From the NCBI RefSeq assembly GCF_947179165.1, contig NC_077244.1, positions 73,268,144 to 73,332,143 of the forward strand: a stretch of 64,000 bases of DNA, written 5' to 3'. The notes under the pieces were generated by a model. That model did not search any database, was not told the DNA's origin, and was given only the letters and a program-made list of their open reading frames with translations. The position numbers and the translations under genes were made by a program. This document shows positions 25,427-37,724 of the stretch, in pieces (position 1 is the stretch's first letter; each line of letters opens with the position of its first letter). Source of the stretch: Solanum dulcamara (lineage: Eukaryota; Streptophyta; Magnoliopsida; Solanales; Solanaceae).

Positions 25427-26191
25427 TTAGAATTGAGACATGCTCGTTTGTTCTCTATTCATATTAACGACAACATAACTCAGATTATCGGTATCTTCTG
25501 CAATTCCGTGCCTCCATCCCTTTGAATGCCCATCCTCCATATACGGCTCAAGGAAACCAATAAACTGCAAATCCAATGGAAATTTCTTAGTTTCCACCAG
25601 TTAGTTTTTGAAATAAACAAACCTTGCTTTTCATTGACAAGTGATGAGAAATCTGGTGACAACTATTTAATGTTATGTGATATATAAACTTTCATGAATG
25701 GTTGAACAGGAACTTCAGTACTAAGCATAGTATATGTACCTTACTTCCATCTTTTGACCACCGTGCACCGTAACCATTAACAACTCTTATCTCAAAAACA
25801 ACACCATGTGGTGGAACAATATGCACATTCATCCAGCAGCAACGATTTATTAAGTCGGTGATGACATCCAGGGCGACTCTATTTTTATCGGAATCTGGAA
25901 AGTGAAAAACACGAGACAGTAGCACATGAATCATTGGGTCTCATGGGGCAGGTGATATAGGAATTCCTTTCCAGAAGTAACAGTGTACTCGTAAAAGAAG
26001 AATAGGAAGAAAAATTAACAAGCACAACTCAAGCATTAGAACCTCACATGCAAATCAAGGATGTTTATGTTGAAGGGCTCTGGAGTGAGGAACTAACCAC
26101 TTCCAGAAAAACTACCCCAGTATTTGTCGCTGCTCCTGTTAACGTGCTTTGACAATGCCCTTGCTCCATCAGTCAGCATACAACCTTTAGC
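25427..26191 (-). CDS. Conserved plant protein of unknown function, 5' end unresolved
   Basis: Three exons join cleanly: 26191-26098, 25894-25740 and 25564-25427 (stop), all GT-AG, giving 128 residues. Diagnostic text: KGCMLTDGARALSKHVNRSS, then SDKNRVALDVITDLINRCCW, then VPPHGVVFEIRVVNGYGARW, and after the last junction FIGFLEPYMEDGHSKGW. These blocks are strongly conserved-looking and recall an uncharacterised plant family, but I cannot name a function. The start is not settled. A stretch at about 26371-26479 could encode an earlier exon (HLIETGDGSWTRYTEAVSGS), but its splice phase does not join with a standard GT donor. The ASCH gene ends 570 bases upstream on the same strand. Confidence 0.75.
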
Positions 26192-26763
26192 CTGTGGCAG
26201 AAACTAGATACCTTAGGATTACTCTCTCATATGTAAAATAACCTGCACAGAGATTTTATCCATTTGCTTTTCCTACTTTAAATAGGTCAACATGTTATCC
26301 ACTATCCACCTTACCCCTCCCTGTTAACACAGAATATTGGCAATAGAATGGAGAAAAATGGTATTGCTTTACATAGGATGGACACTCGCAAAGAGCCTGA
26401 AACTGCTTCAGTATAACGAGTCCAACTCCCGTCACCTGTTTCTATCAAGTGGACATTTGCAATTCTGTCTAACTTGTTGATGTCTTACTGCCATATGAAA
26501 AGGCAAGCAGAAGAGCTTGCTTCTATTATTAGCCAAGAAATGCAGCAAAGAGGTTGTTGGAGCTTCAGAAGCAATGGGATACAGTTCTCTTCTTTCTCAT
26601 CTTACTGTCGTCTCAATTAACTTCTATTAGAAAATTAAAAATGTCATCTCAATTATCCTTGACTTTCAACAATCATAATAACAATAAAAACAGCTTATTC
26701 ACAAGGAAGCAAAAGCTTGCCCGAGACTATTTCACAAGGAGAAAAACCAACAACATAGTCATG

Positions 26764-29700
26764 TCATACATTTGGATTATGTGGCAACAGAAATGATGAG
26801 ATTAGAGAAGATGTTGGCGGTGGAAGTGCCTCAGATACTGTTCCAACTGTACATACGAATCCTAAAAGCCTCTGAACACCTGCATAGCTCAGTTCCTGAA
26901 AGAAATTAGAGACTCTGAATTAGGACTTGACAAACATTTAGGCTATATGCATCCGAAACATAATCAGTGACAAGGATTAATGGGTCATAAAGGGTAGTAA
27001 TGGAATGTATAAAGATGAAAGTCAATGTCCTCAAGGACTGCCAAATTATGGCTTTCAATAGTAGGAAATGTAATAGAATTATGGCCAATCAAGCTACGCA
27101 TTCAACCACACTAAATATATATTTAATACTCATAAACAAGATATGAAGGAATGGACCTAGACAATAATATGAATACTTCCTTTTGAGATACTAGAATCAT
27201 TTTTCCAACACTAAATATTATACCTCCAATGTCAAGATAAGTAGAGCTGAAAGCATACTCACAGAGAGCATGGAGCCCAGATCAATGGAAGGCTGAGAAA
27301 CCAGCTTCTTCACACTGATAGCAAGAACACCATTTGACCGTTCTTTCTCTACTGAGTAAAATTTCCGGTAAACTTGGACACCTGAAATTTGCATGTTTAT
27401 AAAACTTAGCTTTCATATCAGGAACATTTATCATAGAGAGTTCCGAATTGATTATCCATTTTACTCATTACAAGTATTGAAAAGTTAGTTACTAGCAGAA
27501 AGCAACAAAGTCCAGTATGTGATTAGCCTTGCCATCTCTTCCTCCATATTTACGGATGAAAAATGGCTCTACCAAGTCATGTAACAGAAAACAAGAGAAA
27601 TGAAAGGTTTCACCTCACATATCAGTTATCACTTAAACATATTGCTTTCCACTTGCAAGATTTTAGAGCAAATGAGGCCTCAAACGGTCCAATTATATTA
27701 CAATTTCTCTGATAGCTTTTAATGGAACCAACTATAATTCTGATCGCAAATAGAGCGATAAGAAACCAAACTAGGAATGACCATAGTTATTTAACAATAA
27801 TTCCTATTTTTGTACTCTCAAATTATGTGTTCTTCACATCATTAGTAACAGCTACACATTTATGGAGTTGAGGTACTAAAATGATGAGCATCAGATGTGA
27901 GGTGAAAAGAATAGGAGAGATTGAGAAGGGAAGCTGGGATTTTCAAGATAGGGATGAGAAACCATGTACAGGTACTCATTACCACGTAGGTGAATTCCAA
28001 GGAGCGATGCAGGGAGAGGAACCCTCCTTTACCGTGGACAGGGGATCAAAGATAAACAATGATCTAACAGAAGATAATACTCTTAGATTCAAACATAAGA
28101 TATTTGCAAACATATCCATAAGTTAATTGTCTTCCAAACAGATTAAAAGTCCCTACAAACATGCAAGATATGGAGTGAGAAGTAACATCCTCTCTATCAT
28201 ACAGTTAGAGATTTCTACCTTCTTCAGTGGTATCCACTCCAGGAAGAACTTCTTTAAGACTCTCTGCTTCTAGCATCTCACAAAAGGAATGATAATGACG
28301 GACATCCTGCAAACGGACATTTCGCTCAGTTGACATCAGATGTACCAAAGTGATACATAAAAAGAAATAATTGTACATGATGAATGCACCTGAACTTGAA
28401 GAACTAAGCATTTGTTGACGAGGATGAAAGCACCTGATTCAATTCTAACATCCAAAAAAGACATCATCTGAGAGAAGATAGAGGAAAGAGGAAAAGAGAA
28501 GAAAATATTCTTTTAGAAGATCAATGTGTCAAAGATGCTTCCTGGCATTTTCAGGCAAGTTCTACTTTTAGACTGAAAGGATATTTCTCGAAGTTGAATC
28601 ATGAGGGTTCTGGTTTCAACACATTTAAAGATAAACCAGGACTAACTTTTCAGCACTGTACTAAAAGCGGTTGTATCATGAAATGCAGTATCAAAAAGTT
28701 ACGGGAGTAAAAAAGTGAAATACAAGAAAACATGTTAAACAAAAACTACTAATATTAAATGTTCCCATGATCTAAAACATTAGAGATGGAAATTCTTCCT
28801 GCGATGGGAACTTTGATGAGGGTCAGTATAAAACAACCATACATGACTCTTTGGGCATCCTCTTCAGAGCATCCAAATTATCATATGACACAGAAAATCA
28901 AGCATTAACCAAATACAGTTTTATTAACCACAAGGTATTCTAAGGATAGCATTTTGCCACTTGACTTGATTGAGTAGACTTATTATGGCACATGAACTTA
29001 ACTGACTGAACACCTTGAGAATCAGCATTAAGCACAACACATTGAATGAGGAGATGGGAGAAGCAGTCAATAGAGTAAGCAAACTGCATGCAAGTCATAA
29101 TGAAGTCATACTTATTATAGTGTCCAACAGCACACCTTCCTTCAACTGTTTTTTGTCCATCTGCAAATAATTTCGAACACTTAACAAAGAATTCAACTAA
29201 GACAGCAAAGGTGAAATGCATTAAAAACTAAAGGAAATATAAATCTATGACAAGGTGGAAACTATTTTTGCTAGGGGAAAGCAATATATCCAGATATTTA
29301 TACTTCTAAGCTGGGAGAAGTAAGGCTCCTGAACATGGAGTTCAAAGTCCACAGATTTTAGCACCTGTAGTTAGCAACATCCAACATACATTAACTTTGG
29401 GATGATGTATGAGAAACTGAAACAAAAGGAAGAAACACCAATACATGCATAACTTACATTGAGCAAATGAGAACCTTTTTCCTTAATCAGACTAGACCAC
29501 TCTTCTTCCTTTTGCTTCAGATAACTAGTTTCTTGCATTACTACAAGTTTGTTTTCTGTCCTTGGCAAGGCTTCAGAAGAAATAGCCTTGTATAAGGATG
29601 CTGCAAGATGCTTGTATAAAGGATATAACGGAACTCCTTCAGAATGACCTGTCATATACAGGCAGCACAATATAAAAGAAAATTATCAACTTGATAGAGG

Positions 29701-30557
29701 GTCAAGTATCCAAAATCTGGAAAAAGTAGTACAAATGAGAATCTTTAATCTTTTACAAAAAAAAGATAGACAATTCTCATTGCATTAGTCAGCACCTACT
29801 CTCTGAATCCCTGTTCCAGAGAAGGGAGTAACAGCCCTTTTTTCTGTATAAAAGCAAAAGTTCCGTACAGACAATACTAACTATTTGGGATTAAACTAGT
29901 TATTCGTGTTTGAACAACAAACTTGGAGGACTCTTTTATGTTTTGTCTCAAGTTTTCAAGACTAAGCTAAAACAACTCCTAAAGTTATGGCAATATTTAG
30001 CCCAAAAACGTAGAAAAAGGAAGTGAGAATTAAGCATTTGCTTTATACTTCCATTGCATGCAATATATCTTTTAATGGCAAGGTTAATCACAGTGAATTA
30101 TTCGGATGCTAAGGATCAAGCAATTCCTTGATCTGAAATCTATCGAAAACAAGCTCTCTTACCTTCGAGTAGAGGTAGGGGTAACGTATGCGCAAACTCA
30201 ACCCTCCCAGAACCTCACTATGTGAACTACACTGGGTATTATGTTGTTAAGGATCAAGCGCTTGTTTTAATAAAATACCAAAAGTTGCATATGAAGTGGG
30301 TTACTTCTAATTCAATTGCTCCAAATAGTTGGTACCACAAAAAAGAGGGTGGAGAAGTAAGAGTTACCAGTCGGATTGGAAAAGGGGTCGGAGGGATCTT
30401 CTTGTAAGAGGGTGGAGCAGTAGTCTTTGGAGAGACCTAAGTCAATTTCAAGAGTGCCGTCAATGGAGGAAACAAGTGTGCATCTCACCAGCTCTTCTAT
30501 GCAGTCCTTCAGTTGCAGTGACGCTCCAAATCCCGGTGATGCTGGCTGTGATTCCAT
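26764..30557 (-). CDS. ASCH-domain protein, 8 exons, about 294 aa
   Basis: Exons are 30557-30368, 29648-29458, 29364-29304, 29160-29112, 28444-28390, 28306-28219, 27381-27263 and 26895-26764. The junctions are GT-AG and the total is 295 codons. The N-terminus has LKDCIEELVRCTL and DLGLSKDYCSTLL. The middle carries GVPLYPLYKHLAASLYKAI. The ASCH core runs from ELHVQEPYFSQLRNGQKTVE through GRCAVGHYN to VNKCLVLQVQDVRHYHSF and LKEVLPGVDT. The C-terminus ends LPPPTSSLISSFLLPHN. The layout matches Arabidopsis At2g43465-type proteins. ASCH is a PUA-like beta-barrel fold thought to bind RNA or nucleotides; the plant protein's role is not known to me. Intron 1 carries a TTG-tailed insertion. Confidence 0.9.
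30111..30259 (+). mobile_element. TTG-tailed short element with 11-base target duplication
   Basis: AAGGATCAAGC at 30111-30121 is repeated exactly at 30249-30259. The 127-base insert ends 'cactgggtattatgttgtt', the RTE/SINE 3' consensus in diverged form. It lies in intron 1 of the ASCH gene, antisense to it. Confidence 0.75.
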
Positions 30558-30639
30558 TTTTATCGACTGGGTCTGTTCATATGATTCTTCAAATACACAG
30601 AAAATCGATGGTCGCCTATGACTGTTTATTTTTATTTAT

Positions 30640-30795
30640 TATTATTGTTATAATTCCATAAGGGTACCGGGAGGGGAAATAGGAAATGGGTGAGAGGATT
30701 ACGAGGTGGGTAATCGAACCCTCACCAATATAATGAGAATTCAAGTTGCAAATCAACAGGGCTACTAAGATCCCGAGCTTGTGATGGTAAGGTTA
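30640..30795 (-). mobile_element. Candidate SINE upstream of the ASCH gene
   Basis: On the minus strand a box B ('gggttcgattaccc', about 30710-30723) is preceded by a possible box A ('tagtagccctgttgat') and followed by a T/C-rich body and an A/T-rich tail ('ataacaataataataaata'). It lies 80 bases upstream of the ASCH start codon, so it may sit in that gene's promoter or leader. No target duplication was assigned. Confidence 0.4.
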
Positions 30796-31309
30796 TGATT
30801 TCATTACCATATATATACCTTAACTGCTCAATGATGTTCTTCTCAATAGATGAGGTGACTAGTCTTGATTTGTGTTGAGAAGTTTCACATTAGGCTAAAA
30901 GGCTTTCTAAGAAAGACAATTTTGTATCAGCAAGGTTTGAATCCGACCTCTGCTCAATAATGAGGTGATTAGTCTTGCTTTTTGTATTATACACAGACCT
31001 TCTGCCTCTAATACCAGCATTTACTATGAAAAAATATAAATACAATTGACAACACTTGAACATGTAGTTTCCGAAAAAAGATTGATAAATAGATGCATTT
31101 CTTTCTTGTTTGAATTTCAATCATGCCATTAGGGGCTTGTATTGTCCCCAATAAACTGGCTTGTTTTAACTTTCTAACATTAAAGAATCTCCTATATTGC
31201 TATGTTTCCATGTATAGAGATCCCTTTGATCTCCTATATATACTCTTCTAATCCCTACAATCTATTAAATCTGTATAATTCTCTAAGCTAACACCTAATC
31301 AGCTGTCAT
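30796..31309. other. Spacer between the ASCH and membrane-protein genes
   Basis: No gene seen. It would contain the 3' UTR of the minus-strand membrane protein gene ending at 31310. Confidence 0.4.
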
Positions 31310-34300
31310 TTACCTTACTGAACTAGGATTAGTATCAGCCTTGGCTTCTTTAACCCTGCCTAATTCTATCATATCTACTGCTGCAGAAGAATGAGGCTTG
31401 ATAGAACTATCAAAGTCGTGATGATGATTCTGTTCATGGTGTGCTTCAAATGTCCACACAAGGACTAACGAGACCATCACTACTGATAGGAAAACGAGTC
31501 CTCCCCATGTGATATGCACGTCTTTCTTTAATGGTTTGCAATGGTTATCAAGGATATCAGAGAATGAATCATACACTCTGTTGCATTCTGCTAGGCTTTC
31601 GATTCCAGGGTACACATCCAGTATCCTTTTGAGAGCAGTTGTATATGCCTCTATATTATTAAAGTCCCTGAGTGAAATCAAGACTCCTCCTATGCAGTTT
31701 CTATCAGTGCAAGTCAACATCTTGATTATCTTCATACAAGAAGAGAAAATTTCGTCAAATCAAATGTAAAGGAAAGACTAAGAACAGTAGCTATGTGGGA
31801 AGGAAATTGTGAATCATAGGCCTTTGAGTGAGCTATTTACCCGAGGGAGGTCTCCTATCCTGATTGCGCTAGATGGACAGTTCTGATCAGGCTCGTAGTT
31901 GTAGTCTGGTGGACCTGAGAATGGATTGCAAATTTGTGCAACATTTCCATAATTTGTAGATAGCTCTCGATTTACCTGCAAATTTCCATGTTTTGAAGAC
32001 TAGTAAACACAAACTTTATTGCTCAAAATACTAACTAGTATACTTATTTTGCTGGGATATCATTGGATAAAGTCACAAGGGAAACATACAAAAGGAAAAA
32101 AAGAGATTAAAATAAATTAAATTTCAAGTTTACCCTGTTCACTACTCGATGAATCCCTTCACTGACTTCATATAGGATTGATTGTGCAGCAAGTAGTTCA
32201 TCACAGGGGAGGATTGAACTCAAGCTATTGTTGTAGGGATTTATCTCGAAACTTTCTAGAGCTGAGCATGCATCTCCAGCAATGCTGCAATAAACAGATG
32301 CAATTTGATCATCAGTACGCCAAGGCCATATGTTTTTTGAGATGAAACACAAAACTTGAGAAGTTATTGGAAATTGTTTTCGTACTTGTCTAGGAAGAAA
32401 TAAATCCCGAAAAATAACCAGCACAGAGTCGTAAATATCCAACACACTGCAACCAGCCTGCATGCATCAGAAAAATGTTTCGAAGTTAGAAGCTATCGGG
32501 ATACTGCCAAGACGTTGGGAATGTTTAAATATACAAGAGGCTAAAATTTTGCATCATTGACATGATATACTTACAGGTGAAAAGTTCTTCTGAATTTGAG
32601 GATTCCAAATACTGCAATGAAAAAGATTGCAACTTTAATCAGAATTAGATATTTAATGATAGCTCTTCTCAAAAAATACCAAGGCGGATAAGTTTTTACA
32701 CAAAAATAACTAGTATTTTATGGATATGTCTCCTTTTCTAGTTCCCTTTTTGCAAACTTAACAAGAGAAATGACAGAATTTGAATCTTCCCTTTTCTTTC
32801 CTTACTTTTTCTAGCTCCCTAACGTCAAAGGGGGTATTTTATACTCTTTCATTTAAGTTCTGATTTCAAGATTCTCTTCAAATAATATGGAATATTGAGG
32901 ATATAACATAAAACAATAGGAAAATTCAAGTTGGATTTAGAACAGTCACCTGTTAAAGCAATTACAGCAACCAAGTTGAGTGAAATAATCAGTGTAGTTA
33001 CTATATACCTGCCAACATAAAGTAATATGCATGTCAGTCTTTTTTCCTAGACACATAAAATGAGCGTAAACATGTTGGCTCACTTATTTCAATTGCCATG
33101 TAATAGTATGGACTCAAAAGCACAGGAAGAGCTATGACAGGTTATATATGTGGATTCAACTAACTTTATTTATTTCAACTCGAAGTACGTATGCATATGC
33201 AGAAAAAAAAATTAGTACATATATATAATATAAGATCACACTCATTCTGAATGATTCACTAACACTAGATTCTGGATTTGCCTTGACTGGAGGAGGAACA
33301 CTTACAATATCTCAAGGGATTTCTTGATTAAACGCCTATTCGTGGTGGCTTCCCTATGTATATCAGCAGCCTGTCTGTCAAGACTTCTAGAGGTGGGAAT
33401 GAGGAAATGAGCAGCCTCGTGACATATATCAGTATGTGCTAAGTCAGTGTTCATATCTCTCAGGGCTGTAGTAGTAGTGTGTATAGTCTCCAATGCCCCA
33501 TCTGCTGTGTCAATGATAATATCCACAATTGTGACCGTTCTTGAACGAAGCTTTGCATTCCCTCCTAGTACCACTCCTGTAGCTGTTCTGCAATGATTGT
33601 GAAAGTAATTCAATTTTTAAGCCTTCCACAGTCTATGAAACCACTTTATTCAAGGATGCAGTACCTATATAGTTTTTGTTTCCCATACGGTATCTGGTAT
33701 CTGTTTTGAGCCCGGCTACTATTTTGTTTGGTCAAATTTACAAAATTTCCTTATTTTGAAAATATTTTTAATTAGAATGCTTTCCGAAAAAAGTATTTTT
33801 GGAGAGTAGCCGTTTGTGTTTGACTAATTAATTTGAAAAAACATTTTTGTCAAGAGTAGCAATTTGTGCTTGATCAAGATTCTTAAAGTACTAAGGGGAA
33901 CAAGCTCTCAGCTTCTCCAAAATAGTTTCTGCTACTACTTAAAAAAAGCACGTACTTTTGTACTAAAAGCTTATGCAAAACCTCAAATCTCTAAAATAAG
34001 CATTTCAAGAAAAAACACTTTTGCCATCCCAGAAACTTGATCAACCACGCTATAGCTCAGATTTGCACCAAAAAGTGCCCTCCCTACCGAAGATAATTCC
34101 TTTCTCAAAGCTCGAACCCAAGATGGGTGGGGGGTGGGCGGGGGTTGAGGAATGAAGTAACTTACATAGCTAAGATTGTCAAGAAAATAGCTGAGAGAGT
34201 AAGCCAGAGATAACAGTGTTTATAACAAGTTGATTTCTTCTTAAACTCTCTGTTTTTCCTTTTACAGCAGCAGGTAGAGGCTAGAACATATAGTCCATAT

Positions 34301-35060
34301 CCTAAGCCACACAAGAGCCATAACACTGCAATGACATAGCCATATATACCTGTAAAAAGTGTGGACTGCACAAAAAAAAATTGAAATTTAGTGTTATAAA
34401 TTACTTTTAGTATTGAGTCGTATCTCTTAGGCAAGTCATCTTAAAATCATACGATTTGTAATAAAGTGACATGATGGTATACAAATTTCTTATACTGACG
34501 ATGTATATAAGTTAAACACATTAGGATTACGGGGTTATTATATGGTAGCTATGGAAATAAGAGATACAAACTCACACTCCAATAGTGTTTATTTGTAATG
34601 TCAAATCCTCCTCTGTATTTCTTGAAACTATCCAAAGCATCTATTCTCAATGTATCATCTGATTGCTTGGCTCCTGAAGCATAATCTAATTCAATTAATC
34701 TTCTTTCTGCATAATCAACAAGTCATTTTGTCAATTAAGGGCATTAATGAATATTAAGCTAACATATTCAGTGTAATTCTACATGAAAGTTATTTCAACA
34801 TTTCTCTTCGTCCAGATTACTACATTCTGTGGCTCTACAAGTCCATTAAAGAACTACTAGTCAGCCATGCCAAAGCAAAATGAAAAATCCAACAAATGAT
34901 TTTTTATTTTTTAAAAAAAAAAGGAGAAGAAAAAAGAAAAAAAAAATAGGTTGTTACCTGGTGCAGCTGCTAATCCTTCAAGATTAGTGAAATTAAGGGC
35001 CACGAAGAGAGCAAATAATAGGAGGGATATAGCCACTTTCCTCCTATGCATAAACTCCAT
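31310..35060 (-). CDS. Polytopic membrane protein of the At2g25270/At2g12400 family, 10 exons
   Basis: Exons are 35060-34958, 34706-34576, 34365-34166, 33587-33306, 33008-32950, 32611-32575, 32457-32386, 32284-32134, 31975-31841 and 31720-31310. The phases sum to 527 codons. The start of the last exon is the least certain junction. Hydrophobic segments: residues about 8-27 (signal or anchor), GYVIAVLWLLCGLGYGLYVL and LWLTLSAIFLTILAM in exon 3, TLIISLNLVAVIALT in exon 5, LVAVCWIFTTLCWLFFGIYF in exon 7, and WGGLVFLSVVMVSLVLVW near the C-terminus. A cysteine-containing extracytoplasmic region (CSALESFEINPYNNSLSSIL; then CNPFSGPPDYNYEPDQNC) lies between the last membrane spans, as in this tweety-like plant family. 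The biochemical role is unknown. Nothing looks broken. Confidence 0.87.
33710..34060. mobile_element. MITE-like repeat in intron 3 of the membrane-protein gene
   Basis: AT-rich non-coding sequence starting 'tttggtcaaatttacaaaat' and ending 'cacttttgccatcccag'. It is related in wording to 20255-20460 ('tttgtttgatcaaatttttc', 'gtttagtcaaacact'). Both have the 'TTTGGTCAAA ... cttgatcaa' theme of dispersed Solanaceae MITEs. The ends are not exact. Confidence 0.35.
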
Positions 35061-37724
35061 CTTCGAACCTGTTAAGTAACAAAAAACTATAGTTAAATTG
35101 AAATACTTTTCTGTTATCCAAATTACACTATTTTTTTAAAAATAATCATTTAGTTATGTTTAGAGAATCCAGGTAAGCTAGTTTTAAAATATGGTCTTTT
35201 TATATAAAAATCATATGTTATCCAGAATTACTAATGACGACAACAATAACATGATAGACTTCTGAATAGATTATTTATACATATAGTATATATACGATGA
35301 GTCCATGACGAACGTTCTATCATAGTAAATTAAACAGACTATGATTAATGTATATGAACATACCTTCTCGATCCTATAGTTACAGAAGAAGAGAGTAAAA
35401 AAAAAAATATTTAAGGATATTTACGCACGGGAAATCTTTTCTAAAGGAAGACAAAAAGGTAGAGTACTATGTGAACACTTTTAATCTGAGAATGTTTAAT
35501 ATAACTTCCAATTCAAGTAAGGAACCATATGATCATATTATTAAGATAATAATACTAATCCTTATACATTATAAACACTGGAATAAATTAATTTATTCTG
35601 TTAATTATATATCCTTCTCCTATATTAACTCTTTTTAGTAGTGTTATGTTTTAAGTCCGACCAGACAAAGGTTCTCTTTAACTTCTTTTTTTATGAAAGA
35701 ATATTCTCGAATTAAAAGTTTGTTTCCTGATCAAATTACTTTTTACGTAATTAGTACTACAAAATATCACGGAAGGGGAATCTTCACATTTAATTTCTAA
35801 TTATTTTATTAAAAAATATAGTCAATTTTCTATAAAACATAATGAAAAATCAAGGAATATAGTACTAAGAGGTGAATGTGAAATTTGAACTTTATGTGTT
35901 TTATTTGTACGAGGATTTTCCAAATACTAACGATTAAAATGTGTACATATTTAATGTCATATACAAATATAAATTATCTTAATCTTTATCAGAATGGTCT
36001 CATCAAATAGCAAATTACTCTTGATATTTTAGCTAATCGTTAATGATCAGTTTAATTTTTTTTTTCATTTTAGCAAAAGTAGTAATTGTTCTGAAACTAC
36101 AAGTACATCAATAGAATATATATTTAACGAATAGAGATTATATACCTTGACACATAATTGAGTAAAATAGTGTTCCAAAAAAAGAGAGGGTAAAACAGTA
36201 AAAAAAAAAAAAAGAACAACTCAACTAATAGTTTCTTAAAGAGACATGTATAAGAGAAACAATACCGGTAATTTGAGACAAAGAGAGTACTACTTATTCT
36301 AAATGGAAACAAACACAATATTAAAGAATTCTTACCAGATAGCTTTGCAGTTTGTTCAAGGCTTCTTCGATATGATAAAACTCATCTCAGTTGTCATATT
36401 TAATTTATTCAGGTAAAAAAAAAATCCAGTTCTTTTCTATATAAAAAGAAAAATTAAATTTCTCATGAAGAGGAAAGGTCAGTAAACCAACTGGTCATTT
36501 CATTATTAATACTGTACAATGCATTCAGCAGCTTCTCTAATTCTTCAACCCCCTTTTGTGTATTTTGTATACAAACAATTTAGAATTTTTGGAATTTTCA
36601 ACTTAGTTATCTTTTTGAAAATTTATGAACAAGTTTACGAAATATCTACTTAATTATCATCCAAAAAACAATTACTTATACGGGATTTTATAAGGGATCT
36701 CAAAAATGATAAAATAAAAAACAAAAAATTAACTTGGCGTAATAAACTTGGATAAATGTTTCCCTTAAGTATCTTGGATTAGCCGTGCACAAAGTGTTAT
36801 ATATATGAAGTGAAGAAAAAGGATTAGCTTAATTTACTTATTAAATTAACAGATGATGAAAAATGATTAGCTTAATTTACTTTTAAAAGCTTAATCATCC
36901 TTATTAAAAATAGATGATTCAAATTTCAAAATAATTATTATTATAGAAACCAGAATATAATTAAGTACATTTTTTCCCTTAATAATAATTGTTCTTAAAA
37001 ATGATAAATATTGACTAATTAGCATAGAAAATCGAAGTAACGATCGAAATATACACCTAAGAGAATAAATTTATTGAAGAGAGATACACAGTATGAAAAG
37101 AACACTTTATTAGTTTCGTCCAATCACTAAAATCGTCATCTTTTTATATGAAAAATGACTACAACTTCTCCTTTCTTAAACAACTGTGGATTGTTTTCCA
37201 AGAAATGGGGACATAATAATATCCCTTTTTGGTGATCATTACCCCAAAGAATAGGTAAAAAATAATAATCCGGGATTAAGAATAGAGATAATTTCAAGTG
37301 TCACAAAAACGAGGTGTCAAAATGAAATATTGTGCAAAGTTTTAGGGGCCATTGCTGTATTTGATAACATAATTTTCTAAAAAGTTATCCAAACAACAGA
37401 GTGATGAATAGAATAACAATACAGTTTACAAACTTGGACCAAATTTCCGCTAGAGCCGGGTTTTCCTTGGAAGCACCAAACCAAACATGTCGATTTACTC
37501 TAACTTTTAATTTAAAAAAGGAAAGAATTTGTGAAAGACTTGGCAAAATCTTCCATAACATTGAAAAGCAATGGTCACGATATCTAAGAGAGCCAATTAC
37601 CGTAAAAGCTTTCACCTCTTTGTAGCTACATAATAGAGTCAAAGTTTTATATAGTCAACTGCAAAAAGAAACCTAGAAATTGCACCAAATTGGTCTACAT
37701 CCGGATTGATAGAATATGAACTTC
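35061..37724. other. Spacer with promoter of the membrane-protein gene
   Basis: AT-rich, no credible gene. A 5' non-coding exon of the membrane-protein gene could lie here, since pyrimidine-rich minus-strand text is present near 36330-36400, but no splice structure can be proven. The last part is the 3' flank of CSN5. Confidence 0.4.

Noticed and set aside
28940..29221. 93-codon minus-strand frame
   Set aside because: It contains ASCH exon 4 but runs into introns on both sides; the real structure is the eight-exon gene.
32107..32463. Continuous frame starting AGCSVLDIYD in the membrane-protein gene
   Set aside because: Reading through the intron puts exon 7 in the wrong frame. Splicing at 32386 restores a membrane-spanning segment and matches the family.
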